Source of the DNA: Ophioceras dolichostomum
Taxonomy: Eukaryota; Ascomycota; Sordariomycetes; Magnaporthales; Ophioceraceae
Assembly (NCBI GenBank): GCA_003049485.1
Contig: PYST01000033.1
Span: forward strand, 1 to 64,000
DNA: 64,000 nucleotides
Reading direction: 5' to 3'
Part shown: piece after piece, positions 11,459 through 24,800 of the stretch
Numbering within the stretch: position 1 is the stretch's first letter
How the letters are laid out: the number at the start of each line of letters is the position of its first letter
Notes under the pieces: model-generated
Told to the model about the DNA's origin: nothing
Database searches by the model: none
The model's input: the letters and a program-made list of their open reading frames with translations, nothing else
Position numbers and translations under genes: made by a program

Positions 11459-13302
11459 GAGGTGGCGAAAAGATAGAAGGGAGGAGGAGTTGGCATATAC
11501 TACTTGTGTAGGTATCTAGGTACATGAATGGTGTTACGGTTGATGATTTGTTAACGATTTAGTGGACTTTTTTGCGCTGTTAACTGCAGCTGGATAGAGT
11601 TGGCAGCTATCATACGAATGTACATATTTGCATGGAACGAAGACTACACTATAAAAACAAGAGTGACACGTTCTAAAAGGACCACCACCTACATCGCGGG
11701 GCTTATTTCGCTCCCGGCATTCTAGGGACATCGTCTTTCCTCCGACACTACCACTGCCGGGGGCAAGGCATCGCAGATTTGCCTGAGGCGATAGGCAACC
11801 GCCTTCGGGGGGCTGGCCTTCGCATCAACATCGCCCAGCTAGTGCGGCCTCTTCCCTACCAGCTCTTTCTGGCCACTTCTCCGGACAGCACACGCTGTAT
11901 GTCGGGGTTGTTGCAGTCTCTGCAAGATGGCTTTGTTTAAGCGAGTTGCACCCGCTCACCCTTTTCGGTAGGTATTCACTCCCTCCAATCTGACCACTTC
12001 ACCTCTGTCTCCAGCACCTCACGTCACCGCTCCCGAGCTAGAATCTGCAGAATCATACCAATTGGACTGGCGGCGCAACGTGGACAACAACTGTTACGTA
12101 CGATCGGTATCCGACTATCCTACATGAACTAGTGCAGTCACCGCTGCCTTCTGGCTACTAACTTAGCTACGACGCATGCAGCACTCATCAAAATTTCAAG
12201 AGCGAGCCCAGAGCACAGACAGACCCGAATCTGGCACTTCCTTCACTTTTTACAATGCCGGGTACCTACCTCGGCAACCAGTTATTTGCTCCTATCACCA
12301 CCCGGACAAAGGCTTAAACCCGAAAGTACGAAGTCAAAAACAGTCTCAGCCTTGCCTTCGTCTAAGGTTTCATGCCCACCAATCAGCAAACTTACCGCTT
12401 CGCTGGAGTCATAGAAAGTACCGGAGTCGTATTGCGTCTTCGGATTCCTCCTCAACGTTGGACTCTCTCGTATGCACCTACCGTATGGTTGTAGCGATGA
12501 AAGCCCCACAGGTATAGGTGGTCTTAGTTGGAAGTGCACGTATCCCGTCCTGTACTCTCTCCTCCAAAATTTGTAAGAATGCACAACAAAGACCAGAATG
12601 CAAGGCTGCTTTCTCGACATCTCGATGCGTACATACGCATGTAGACCTCCGAAGCCCCCTGAGGCTGAGCTCTCTCCCTCTCCCTCTCTGGGAGGCGGGA
12701 GCTTCGCCTGGCCGGGGCCGCTGAGACCCGCAAAACGGGGTTGTGCGGGGCGGGGAACGCAGGGCCGGGATTGCCATGCCGACGCGTCCGCAATGCAGCT
12801 AGTGTGACAAGTGTGTAAGCGTGACAGTGCCGACACTGGGGACGCTCTCGAGCAACTGGCAAGCTGTGCTGACTGTGCGTTCCCAACCGGCTAGTAGGGG
12901 TTACCTCTCAAACACCTAACAGGTGTGTTGGTATGGTGTGGCTGTCTCTAAGATCCAAGGCAGCCATCTCGGTTGCGCTCGCTCAATGTGCCCAGGAGTT
13001 CTTGTAACACCCCACCCCATGAGGATCTTCTTTATTTACACGTTCGATTTTTTGAGTAAAAAGAAACGAAACCACGAGACTGGCTGGCAGGAGAGCTGCC
13101 GCTCTCGCGGTTATAGATCCTATGTACCCTCGTGACTTTATGAACAGTAGGCTAGGTAGACACCTAACAGGCCCGGATATCTTTCCTCTCCTCCTTTTCT
13201 TCTTTTGAAATAAATCAAACATCGAAAACATTGAAGCCCCATTGTCGCGAAGATCAAATGCAGGCTCACACCCCAGGAGCGTACGTATCATCGACAGCAG
13301 CC
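11459..13302. other. Intergenic region between convergent genes
   Basis: Common 3' flank of the nitroreductase and Psd1 genes, about 1.8 kb. Overlapping open frames at 12.3-12.9 kb lie in both strands of a GC-rich patch without protein-like character. No gene or RNA is supported. Confidence 0.5.
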
Positions 13303-15141
13303 CTACTGCTGCGACTCGATACGTCCCAGGGCCTCGCCCATCTTGATCTTCTGTCCCTTCTCGACACACCACGTGAACTGCTCGCGGTGGGCCCCCGCCC
13401 CCGTCGGCGCCTCGAACACCAGCACGACCGTGCTGCCGAGCTGGAACCCGCCCATCTCGTCCCCGCGGCGCAGGGCGTGGCCGTGCAGCACGGGGGACGC
13501 GGCCTCGTACGTGGCCTCCGAGAAGCCCGGGTAGGCCTCGCCGCGACGGGCGGCCTCCTCCGCAGCGCGGTCGGCCGCCGTGTCGGTGAGGAGCGAGTTG
13601 GTGCGCAGCTCGCGGTCGAAGTTCACGCGGATCGAGCCCACGTTCGTGGCGCCCACGGGCACGAAGCCGAAGAAGCCCCAGCGCCAGCGGCCCAGGAGCA
13701 CGACGCGCTCGTTGAGCGTGAACAGGCCGGGGAGGGTGCGCTGCAGGTAGGGGGAGACGCTGTACAGCTCGCCGGCGAAGTGGCGCCGGCGCTCGACGAC
13801 CCAGTTCGTCGGGGAGTGGAAGCGGTGGTAGTCGCCGGGCGCCAGGTAGACGACGACGTAGTAGAGCGCGGTCTTGGTCTGGGACGTCAGGAGGGAATAC
13901 CAGGGCTTCTCGCCCAGGGCGAGATCGGCGCGCACTTCTGAGACGGCTGTAGGCGAGGAGCGCGCGAGGGATTGGTCGTCCAGCGTGGCGTCCGCTGGGG
14001 GCTGCGACATGGCCGGGCCGGACAGGAGGGATGGTAGGGTGTAGGAGATTCCGTTCAGGCGTGCGAACTCCTCGTCCTGCTTGACGACCCCTTCGTCATG
14101 TCCGAGCAACTTCCACTGGTCGGAGGTCACAGGCGTGCTGGTCCCCGAGGAGGCGTTGGAAGACGATGGTGACGACGACGGCGTGTGCTTCCCTAGCAGC
14201 GCATCGATGCTGTACGTCATGCCCTTCACCTGCTCGATGTCGCCGCTTTCGATTTGTCCAAACTGAAGCACTCGACCGTCTGAAGGTGATAGCAGCGCAT
14301 TGGGATTCGGGTCGAGCGGTCGCACTCCCGGTTTCAAGGTCCGATAGAAGAAAGCGGAGAGATTTGGAAACACGTGGAGGTCCGGCTCTTCTACTTCGTC
14401 GAGGCTGTGGTAGATGTGAGAACAGGTGTACTCATAGGATTAAAGGGGGCCGAGAGAATAGAAGGGCTGCCATACTTGACGCCAAAGATGTACGAGTAGA
14501 GTTTGAACCCGGGAACTCGCAGGTAATATGGGATTGTGAGTTCGTTAAACCTGCCCCATAGCCTCGAGATGGCCTTCAGGGGCAGTGTCGACATCACTTG
14601 AACTTGCCTGCCAGGGGCGCGTTGGTTAGTCTTTTGACAACGAGACCTAGCAGGAATTATAAGGATTATAGTGTTACAGCAGAGATAAGAGGTCAATGCC
14701 TTACCATGGCCCGTCCGGCCTAATCCTCGGCCGTCTCTTCGGACGGGGGCCCGTCTGTTCGTCCTCACCCACCTGTTTCTTCTCCTGATCCCGCTTGGAG
14801 ACTCGGTAGAAGTGAAACAGGCCCAGGAAGCCAATACCCACACCCACGGGGATGTTGTACCATTGGATCTTGGTGTTTTTGAGCGCCGCACGGAGCCGGG
14901 CCGTGAACCTTGGCCGCTTGGGGGTCTCGTGCGAGGAGAAGCGCCGGGGCTTGGTCGCGACTGTGGGGGTTCGAGGCCGTGTTGCCCTGGCGGCCGAGTA
15001 GAAGTTTGCCGAGAAGAGAGGCGAGGGGAATGCCGGAGAGGAAAACGAGGCGTAGTAACGACCCGTGGTGGCGGTGAAGGTCGCGTGCCTGGTAGGCAGG
15101 ACTCGCGCCTGCGACAGGAGAATCGAAGAAGCCGTCGCCAT
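13303..15141 (-). CDS. PSD1: Phosphatidylserine decarboxylase proenzyme, mitochondrial
   Basis: Three exons on the minus strand: 15141-14705, 14607-14476 and 14404-13303. The introns are 97 and 71 bp, with GTAAGG and GTATGG donors, and the joined frame gives 556 residues. Psd1 converts phosphatidylserine to phosphatidylethanolamine at the inner mitochondrial membrane. Visible features are an Arg/Ser-rich mitochondrial presequence (about 1-80), a transmembrane segment at about 95-113, the conserved EPDLHVFPNL and RTLKPGVRPLDPN stretch after intron 2, SPSDGRVL, the APGDYHRFHSP segment with the catalytic histidine, and the LGST motif. Self-cleavage there before Ser514 makes the small subunit with its pyruvoyl group. 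An insert rich in Ser and Thr follows IDALLGKH, as in other filamentous fungi. The start was chosen as the first ATG giving a targeting sequence. Divergent from the Usa1-like gene. Confidence 0.96.
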
Positions 15142-16086
15142 GGTGGGCGAACACCCGGGAAAGGGGGACGACGCGTGAGAGCACTCGGACCCGCCGGCCC
15201 AGCCCAATGGCGAGCTAAACTCGCCTGTTAGGGACTCCAGGGTGTCCAATGTCCTCCAAAGCACCGAGGCATATATTCCTTCCCATAGAAAACAAGCTTA
15301 CAGAGCCGGGACACTGATCAATTGATTGTGACGCCCTCAGGAGCTCTCAGGAGTCTCGGGTCGCGTCTGGCGAAGGGGCTAAAATCGGTTGACGGATAAC
15401 GCAGGCAAGTGGGGTTCGACCGGTAAAGTCCGCACGGACAGGCGCACTTGCCGGTCTGGGAGGAGTGGGTATTCACACCCAGCGAATGTACTGGAACCTT
15501 GCCAGCTGCAGAAAATCGCTGAGAAGCCGCCAGAAACCAGCCACGCTCCCATGGTTCACTGTACCAGGACCTTGGATAGCTGCGGGGGCAAACATTTTTG
15601 CGGGCCCCCTCCAGAATCATTGCTTCCCTGTGAGCCAGCTTGCAGGAGGCCAAGCGCCAACCGGCCAGCTGGTCGTTCACATCACCATCCCACCACTTCA
15701 ACACCCAAGGGCACCCCAATCTTCCACCCATCGTCCCGTGGGTTGGGCTGTACTTGGGGTCGATAGTGAAAGGTTTTCGGCATCAAGAATGATGCAACGT
15801 GTTGTTGCAGCCTGACAGGCGTTCGTTGTTATCTGGCGCTAGTCGGCCTCTTTCACAAATTGAACATTCAGCTCTTCGTTTGTTCAGCCGCAGAACCATC
15901 CCTTCGCATATTCGTCCACGAACTGCGTACATCGTCCCAACAACCTGCCAACGACCAAAGCAGGGAGCAAAAGAACGACAGTCCACGCATGACGCAGAAG
16001 ACAGACCAGAGGTGTTCGTACCAATAACCGATCCTTCGCTGAACGCTGCACGCCGTGAAAGAGAACGAAACATCTCGCATTCGACT
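15142..16086. promoter_or_regulatory. Shared divergent promoter region, PSD1 / Usa1-like gene
   Basis: A 945-bp stretch separates the two start codons of divergently transcribed genes. It holds no gene of its own. The 200 bp before 16087 are A/C-rich and look like a 5' leader. No TATA box was recognised on either side. Confidence 0.55.
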
Positions 16087-18824
16087 ATGGCGGACACTAC
16101 GCAGCAGGGCACCTCCGCCTCCGCCTCCAATGGCCAAGACGAGTCGCCGCCCACGGTCTCCGTCCAGGTAGTGTCGCCATCTGATGGCGTCCCTAGCCAA
16201 CTGTCATTCTCTGGCTTGCCTGCTTCTACGACTGTCGGGCAGCTCAAAGACATGATCCTACCTCGCTTGACAGTCCGCGACCCCAGCTCAGTCCAAGTGA
16301 GACTGATACACCTTGGGAAGCTGCTCAATCAGCCAAACGCGACCCTGGAATCTGTTTTTGGCTCTGAGGCGGTGAGTACAACGTCGCCATGCCATGCTTT
16401 AAGTAGATGGATGCATCAAACATGACATCTCTCGGCCGCCCGAGATCTGTTTCCGCCGACTGACTTTCCATAACGCCAACGCAGATCCGCACCACTGACC
16501 GTCAGGTCATCCATCTGGTTATCAAGGGACCTGATGGCCAGCCGCCCACTCTGAGACAGCCCGGTGCCTCCGCTACTCGAGCTACTGGTCCCGGCCGTCG
16601 TCGCGTCGCCCCTTGGCTGACACCGCGTGAGACACCGAGCCCAGGCTCAGAAGACCACCCTCCGCCATTTCCCCAACGAGACACGCCAGGCCTACCGTTG
16701 CATCGTTCGCAACCGCCAGACAACGCTCACAATCATCAACGGATGGCAGACATTGAGCCACATCGAATTGTGGTGCTGAACCATCATCTCTATTCACCGT
16801 GGTATCCTGGCGAAGCACAGGCCCCAGCTCCAGGGTCGAGGAGCGAGAGCAATCCTAGCCTTCAAACAGGCTCGGGGGAAACAGTGGGTGCCCGGCCAGA
16901 AGGTGCCCGACCCGACCCAGATCTCGAGCCGGAAGATGCGATGGATCGGCATCGCGTCCTAGGTCTCGAGAACCAGTTTGATATCCAGCGGATAATCCAT
17001 GAGCTCGACCGGCCAGAAAACGTGGAGTTCTTTCAGCATGAGCTCGAGAACCAACGGATACTTGCCGAGCTTCACCATGACCGGAATCTAGCATTCTTCA
17101 ACCAGCAGCAACGGATCCTTCGGGAGGAGCAGGAGCAGCACACCCGACACCTCGAAAACCAGCAGTTCCTGCGCCACATCGACCAGCAGCGCAACCAGCA
17201 GCGCAACCAGCAGCACAACGATCAGCACAATGAGCAGCACAACGAGCAGCACAATGAGCAGCCTGAACAGCATCATGACCAGCAGTATAATGAGCAGCAC
17301 AACGTACATCTCGGCAACCATTACACGCATCACGCTGCCCATCCCGCAGGCGCGGCACATGCTATGCATACCCCGGCGCCTGGGTTCGCCTCCTTCAGGC
17401 GACCAATGCAATTTGAAATTGAAGCGCTCGTGGCCACGCTTCGACAGGTAACCGGGCAGCTGGGGCCGGAGCCGTGGCTCCAGCCGCAACAAGCTCAACC
17501 CGGACACCAACCCGGACACGCAGGTCCGGAAGTCTACATTCTCAATTCCGAGACGGGCCCCGAGGCGATTCTCATCAACAACGCGAGTCCAAACAACAAC
17601 GTTTACGTCACAAATGCTGCTTTGCGACATCGGGTCGGCCAGCAGCCGAGGGCAGAGGTGCAAACCCCATTGTCGAGTCAGAGGACGGGGACGGCGTCTG
17701 TTAATCTTTCTGGGCCCCAGTCTATCCAGCCGGCTGCTGTCCAGCCGGCTGAGGTTCAGGACGTACTGGAGCGTTGGCGCCAGGCCGGAATTCGTCGACG
17801 CGAGAACTTGCGGCACAGGGTTCTCGAGGGCCAGCAGCAAGCCGAGCAGCAGCCTCTGGAACAAGTAGCTCGCGAAGTTCGTGCTCGCGCCGAAGCTAGA
17901 CAGCTGCGAGCCCTCAACCCCCACCACAACCGCCGCAACAACGTCGGCTTCGCTGCGCTGCTGGCGGCGGCTTGGCCGCACTTCTGGCTGCTCTTCCGCA
18001 TGCTCCTCCTCGTGTGGTGGTTCACAAGCCCGGACATGTCGTGGTCGCGCTGGATCAGCGTCTTCGCCGCAGCCATCGCCGTGATAGTCGTCAACACCGG
18101 CGTCCTCAACGGCTTCGCCGAGAACGCCTGGCAGCCGTTCCGCCGCCACCTGGAGCGCCTGCTGCTGCCCGTGGGAGGCGTCGGCGGCGTCGGCGGCGCT
18201 GGCGCTGACGCGAACAACAACAACAACGACCCGCCCCAGCAGCAGCAGCAGCAGGCCCAGGCCCAGGCCCAGGCGCCGAACCTAGGAGATGCCGTGGCGG
18301 CACGGCAGGCTGTAGCAGGACCCGGAGGAGGAGAAGGCCTCAACGGCGATGCTCAGGCGCCACCGGCAGCGGGCGCATCTCGCCGTCCGGGTGCGGCGGC
18401 GGCGACGCCAAATGCTGCAGAGCCTGATCTCCAGCAGGCTGCTGCACAGCTCGTGGCCCGCCGTAGGGAGGCGAACGCCAACTGGCTGATGGACCAGGTC
18501 CGCCGCGCCGAGCGCGCGGGCCTCCTCTTCCTCGCCAGCATCGCCCCCGGCGTCGCGGAGCGCCACATCGCGAACTTTGAGGCTGAGGCTAGGGCCGAAC
18601 AGCAGAGGCGGGAGGCGGCCGCGGCGGAGGCTGAAGCTGCTGCTGCTGCCGCTGCTGCACGGGCCGAGGCCGAGCCTGCTGCGGCCGAGCCTGCTACCGA
18701 CGACGGGGACGCATCATCTCCCGATGGAGGGGATGAGGTCGAAGCTGCACCGGCTGCCGATGCAGCAGCGCATGCGGCTTTGTCTGGCCCTGCTGTCGCT
18801 GCTGCTGCTGCTGCCGGAGCTTAG
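16087..18824 (+). CDS. Ubiquitin-like-domain membrane protein, Usa1/HERP-like ERAD factor
   Basis: Two exons, 16087-16371 and 16485-18824. The 113-bp intron has a GTGAGT donor and an acceptor at CGCAG, and the frame is continuous for 874 residues. The intron interrupts a ubiquitin-like domain (about residues 24-110) that has the RLIHLGKLL and VIHLVIKG segments typical of HERP/Usa1 domains. Two hydrophobic segments lie at about 584-608 and 616-636, separated by a short Trp-rich loop, so both termini should be cytosolic with the hairpin in the ER membrane. Yeast Usa1, a scaffold of the Hrd1 ubiquitin ligase, has the same plan and a similar size (838 residues). Between them lie Gln/Asn/His-rich repeats (about 300-371); after the hairpin comes a Gln/Ala-rich tail ending in an alanine-rich stretch. 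Orthology to Usa1 is inferred from architecture; the UBL and hairpin are seen directly. Confidence 0.72.
17182..17304 (+). repeat. In-frame 12-bp repeats coding Gln/Asn/His/Glu
   Basis: About ten imperfect copies of a 12-bp unit of the type CAGCAGCGCAAC or GAGCAGCACAAY lie inside the Usa1-like gene and encode a Gln/Asn/His-rich run. The unit is a multiple of three, so copy-number changes would keep the frame. Confidence 0.8.
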
Positions 18825-21800
18825 GCTGTCTCTTGAGAACGGAGCGAGTGTTCCATCTTTGATGGTTTGTTACATACCAACCTCGTAACCTACCTACCTT
18901 GAGCACTTAGTGGTCAACTAGAAGTTGGGCTATTAAGGGATGACGTTTCGGCCAAAGAAAACAAAAAGAAGAAGAAATGAAAAGAGCAGCAAAAGCAGGC
19001 AATGATGAATACCAACAGAGCAATTTGACTTTAGGACAGGGAGGACAGGAACGGCAAAGGACATTGGCAAGGGAGAATAGAATAGGCGTTTTCTTTTGGA
19101 GGAGGGCTCATGTAATTTCTGTATTCTCTAGGTCCCTAGTCAGAGGTACCCGGTAGGTATCTGGGTGCTACAGGGGTGGTCAGGCGAGGCACTACTCCTG
19201 ACAACGCCGTTATGGTCAACTAGGGGGGGGATGGGCTACAATGATGGGGAAGAGCAGAATCGGAATCGACGGACGATGGGTTTTAGCAGAATCATCCTGG
19301 AGGCAATAGGTGGACAGAGAACAGACGAGAGCCTTATGTGTGTTAATGATCAGACACAGATACAGATTCTATGAATCAGCAGCATCATCGTCAGGAGGGA
19401 AGATAACAGATACCTTAACACGTAACGCGTCTGAAGGAAGGCGTGGAGGCGCGGCGGAGGCTGAAGGACTTACAATGGAACTTGGTAGGCTAGGTTTATT
19501 GGTACTGAATTGGAGCAATGTATTCTCCAAGCATCACTTTCCCACCGCGCCTCGCGGTGTGCCTCCCGCCTTCGTGTCCATCGCCCCCTCCCACCTCGCC
19601 GTCGAGGCCAGTTTGGGCGTGCACTCGAACAACATTCGCCGTCCAAGGGTCATCTAAGACAAAGCAGATTCGTCTCTAGGACCTACTGCGCGCCTAAGTG
19701 ATGGATACGACCACAGTGCGAAGGCAATCCGCTCTGAGAGCGGATGAGCTGTCCCCGAAGTAGCCTCCATATGCCTACAGCAAGCAACAAGGTCACAATA
19801 TTATCATCGTCGTTGCTCAGTCCTCCCAACAACACACGGCTCGTTGCTTCATCTAGGACAACAATGTGGAAAAGGGAATGTGACATGAGGCACTTTAAGC
19901 AGACCTAAGGGAAGCTAGCTCGACTTAGTCGACAGGAGTGTTGCAGCTTGTTCTTGTGGCACAGTATGACAGCGCATTTGTTTGTCCCACGCGACCAAAT
20001 GTGACACGGATGGGGTAGCTAAGTTAGCCTGCACCATTCTCTCCTCAGAGATCGGCAACGATCCTGGAAGCTACAGTCGTACCGTAGGTCGCGCTTTTTC
20101 CGACAGAGCCCCTGATAACATCGACTATGTGGCACATATACTAGGGCCATTTGAGGTTGGATTTCAGTGGAATTGCATCCCCATCACTACCACTGGTCGA
20201 GTAGACTTTGTTGGAGGCTGGGATGGGCTCTGCTGAGTGCAGCCGTCCGTCTTTTGACATCACCAACGCCCCTGTTTCGTCAACTGAGCAGCCAGCACCC
20301 ACTCCTGGCGGCGAGTCAAACGGGGGAGCGCCCTAGAAGACCAGGCCAGCTGAAGATCTGTTTTGGGATGATATATATCACTCTTAACACCAATGGTGCC
20401 TGGGGCAGCCAGGGTCGCCAATCATACCCCCCAGATGTCAAACATGCCAACAATGAGGCACTCCGTCCTAGTCACCTTTGAAGGCGCGTGCGGGAGATTG
20501 GGATCACCACCACCAAAGAATCGAGTCAATTGAGGAGGATGAGAACCTCCGCATTTGCGTGTTTGGGACGCTCACGTCCTTCAGTTGACACGGGAGGGGA
20601 GACGCGAGGAACGAAGAAGCAACGCCGACGTGGAAACCAGACGTGACATTGAAAACAACAAAGCCAGGGCAACACCCAGTAAATATGACGAGCGAATGGA
20701 CTCTCGCCGTCGTCCAGAGCAGAGCCGAATATCAGAGCAATAGAAGCTGTCGTCCCCCCGTCCCACGTCCCACAAGGCCGCAGCTACATGGCCAGTAGTG
20801 GTCACGCCCCGGCCCATTACTGCGGCCGTCGTTCTCGCTCTCAGCTGAAGTGCCTGCCTCCTGCTCGCTCTCTCAGCTGGAGAAATCCGGAATCCGAATC
20901 CAATCCAGCAGAGGACAGCACTTGCGCAATGGAATATCGACGGGATTGTGATTTTTTATCCACCAATGGGGCGGCGTACGGCGAGGCCCATCATCGCCAT
21001 GAACAACGGCGGACTACTTGCTTGCCTGCCACTTGAATGCCCGACTGACTTCGCGCACTGGCGGGCGCCAGACAACACGGATGGATCGGCGTGGGTTGGC
21101 GACCAGTCACTGGACTGAACGCATGTTCACCTGACAAAACATATCACGAACTCCGGTTGATGTTCTTCCCCCCTCCTTCCCCTCCGCTGGACGTGGTGGC
21201 TTGCTTGGTCCACGCTGATGAGCGTTCCATTGTTGATGGGTGGTGGGACGCGGAACTAGCCAGTCAATCAATCAGTCAGTCAGCCAGCCTGTGCGACCTG
21301 ACGCCCACGAACGGGGCCAGTCTGGATGTGGAGGTGGGGGGTTTGACGATGCTGAATGGATAGGTGGGTGGGTAGATAGGTAGGTGGGAAGAAGGGATGG
21401 GGAAAGTGGAAGAGAAAGGAAATATTGGATAGGAAGGGAGCGGTGGGTTCTTCCGTCGCAGAGCTTTGATATGTGTGTGGTAGGGTGCCATCATCTCGCA
21501 GGTGTGCGAACTGAACTGACTCCACCGGCGATGGACGATATGGCACATCAGCCTTGTGAGTCGCCGGCCAAGTAATATTTGCGAAAGTGGATAGATAGCA
21601 GAGGTTGGTACTCGGACTCGAAGGAATGGGGATGATGACCCTCCCCCGGAGATGATATGGTAAGGCCACCCACCCGCTCGTTTCGTCAGCGAGTATGATT
21701 TGCTCAGATGGGGAAAGCCGAGCTTGACCTGAGAGAAGAGGATAGGATGTAGGATGCTCAGCAACCATACAATGAACGAGAAGGTCCCAAGTGCTCTTGT

Positions 21801-24800
21801 CAGCAGGCCGGCCGTTGGTGTTATCCTTCTGTCTACTCTTACATACTATACCCCATCGACCCACGGAATCCACAATGGAGCGAGCAGTATATTTTTCGTG
21901 AGAATATAGCGCCCGGATGGAATGGGTTGGGTTGGATGGATGAGACGGGAGCTAAAAGAGAGGGGGGCGTGCGTGTGGATGGATGAATTGATGATGAGGA
22001 GAAGTAAGGGATGAGGAAGAAACAAAACATGGCAAGCTTTGGACAGCCAGCACCACCACCACCACCAACTCTGTTCTCCAGGGGAAAGGGGGTCGAGGGA
22101 AGTAAAAGGCCATTCTCGGAACTTGATTCGTCAATCGGTCCTAGCCTTGGCACGCTCGCCTCTGCCGGAGAGCCTCATTGGTGTATTTCGTCATGGGAAC
22201 CAAGGCAACCAAGGGGGGGAGCAGCGAGCAGTGTGCACTTATCACCACTTTGGTGTGAAAGCCTTGCTACTGGTTGGAGATTAGAGAAGAGAAAGAAAAA
22301 GAGGCGTTCACGAGGAAAGAAGAAATGTGGCCAGCTGAAGAATTGAGCCCTATAGGGAGGAGCAATGGGGGGAAGTGGACGGACGGGGCAGACAAGGAGG
22401 AAGGCAGACTGGGTGGGCAGTGTCGTCATGGGGCTGGCGGAGATGGGGCGAAAAAAAGAGAGAAGCAGCTAGACTAGTGAGCAGGTCTACGGCCGAGTGA
22501 GGATGGCAGTGTTCCATGGACGCTAGCCAGGTCGTGAATGTTGGTCATGATGTTGAGAGAGGCGAGCTGATGGTTTGGACATCCAAGTGTCCAGGCCACA
22601 TGATAATTGACTGGGAGAGGAAGGAAGCCATCGTGGCCTGTTGACAACACATCATTCAGGCCTGTCCGGCTGAGCTGAGGGTTTCCTTCTGGCGGCGGAC
22701 TAGAGCGCGTCGCACTGCTCCTTTGCTCATGTGTGTCTTAGACATACATGGAATGGAGGCTGGCCGGCCGGGCGAGCAATGACCCGAGACCTTGGGACGA
22801 CCACATTGAGTTGAGAAGAGAGGGAGCAGGGAAAAGGGGGGCTGGCTGGCAGGACAAGGTGGATTGGTAGGGAGCTTTGCTCGTGGCCAGCTGGGCAGCA
22901 GCTGGACAGCCAGCCGAGGGCAAGGCAAACCGCACGGGGTTCGGGATGATAGCCCCGCTGCAGTAGCGTAGCCTGCAGTCTCGCGACAAAGTAGGATGCA
23001 GGACCAAAAACTGCTCTGCTACTGGCTGGATACTGGGTGGAAGAGACGAGCGCGCTAAATCGTTGCAGCTTGCTTGATGTCTTAAGTTTCTTTCCTGTCG
23101 TTTCTTATTAGGAGAAGGGGACTAGAGGTGAAAATTTTCGGACGCTGCGGCCAACCAGCAGTGTTTGATATCAGGAGAACGAAAAGCATAAAAAGAGGGG
23201 GTGTGTGCATTTCTGGTGTGTAGTGTAGGTACTATTCTGATGGGTGGGTGGTATTTGATGCTTCCTCGAGTTTGAATTCCATCCCAGCGTTCTTCTCCCC
23301 ACTCACCCATCACAGCAACGAAGAGTTTTCGTCTTTCTGCTGACCCGGTGCTTCGGGATACTGACTTGCGAAGGTTGCCACCCCTTAGTGTACACTTGCT
23401 ATTGCTTTCTCTGAAAGGCAAGGGGGCTCGAGCGGCTGAGAGTGAACTGAACTTTCAAACAAGGGCCTTTCTCCAAAAGGAGAGGAGGACAAGAAAGAAA
23501 GGAAGGGACTGACTCGACTCGACTTCGGGTTCCCCTTCTGATGATACCTTCACACACCATCTTAGTCCCTTCGTCAGTTCGTCTGGCCATCACGTTACTG
23601 TGGCCGGGCCAATGAGACTTGTAAAAGCCCTGCTGGTTTGAAGGGCTAGTGGAGAGTCCTTGCTTCAAGATAATGATTCTTGGCTGCGATTGGGAAGGGG
23701 GTTGTCACGTTTTCTTGTCAGGCCTTTTCTTTTTCGTGTCGCTCCCTTTTCAATGCATACGTGGTGATATTCGAATACCTTAGGTAGGTCCTTGGTATGT
23801 AAGCAGCCGAGGTCGTACGATGAACATTGTACGTTGTAGCCTGCTTGCCCGGCTGGCGTCTTTCTTTCCTTCCCTTGCCTTACGTGTACGCACAGCAGCA
23901 CCAGGCAGACGTTAATGCGGATGTCGTGGAGGTTGGAGATCCCGTTACCAAAATTGGGTGTGAGGTGGCGCTCCGGGCTGGTCTCCCCGGTGAAGGAAAA
24001 AAGGGTTCGCCGAGCAGCAGCGGGTTCAGCAGCAGGTTTTTTTGCAGGTGTGCCACGTCACTAGCCTCACCTCCACGGGGCGTTGTGGCGAGGTGCAGCG
24101 CACAACTCCGGCGGGAGGCCTGGCGAATGCAGAGAAGCTCACCCGCCACATCCACACATCTTGAGGCGACGTGGTGGAGCCGCGGTTGTTCAGAATACGC
24201 TGTAGCTGCAGGCAGGCAGGCATAGAAAATGCAATGCAGGTTTTTCGGCTGTTGACTAACATCAAGGACAGGGTCATGACTGCCATGACTGCCAACTGCA
24301 TGTATCCATTCAGGACGAATCGATCATCCTCGAGAACAAGCATGTCAGGCCACGGATCTCCGAACCCGTGACCGCGCAGCATGGTCTACCAACGAAGCAT
24401 TGGCCGCGAGGACACTCGAGGTTGGACCTGGTTCAGCTGACATCGCCCGCATGCCCCATCGATGTGCGCTGCAAGGCACCAAACATTTCCTGCCTTAGCA
24501 ATGCTGCGTTGGTTTCTGTGGAGTCGCTTGACTGATCGGCTGGAAGTGGGAGCGATTGATCCAATATCTGTAAATACCATGCTTTGTTGGCTGTTGTGGG
24601 ATTTCGCCTCGGCCTTGGAGCTCATCATTCTTGCCGTGCCGGACTTGTGGTTTCCTATCTGGCACGCAGAGCGCAGAGCGCAGAGGGCAGCCGCCGATTC
24701 GGAGACACAGTTCATCTATTCCTGGCATGTCCCTTGTTGATCCGCCACGCTCGTCACCAATCGTCTTGCGCTCGCTGGAGGTCCGTGGAAACTTACGATC

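Noticed and set aside
21280..21873. A 197-codon minus-strand frame in the gene-free region
   Set aside because: The purine-rich strand opposite favours stop-free frames by composition; no conserved motif, splice partner or codon structure was seen.
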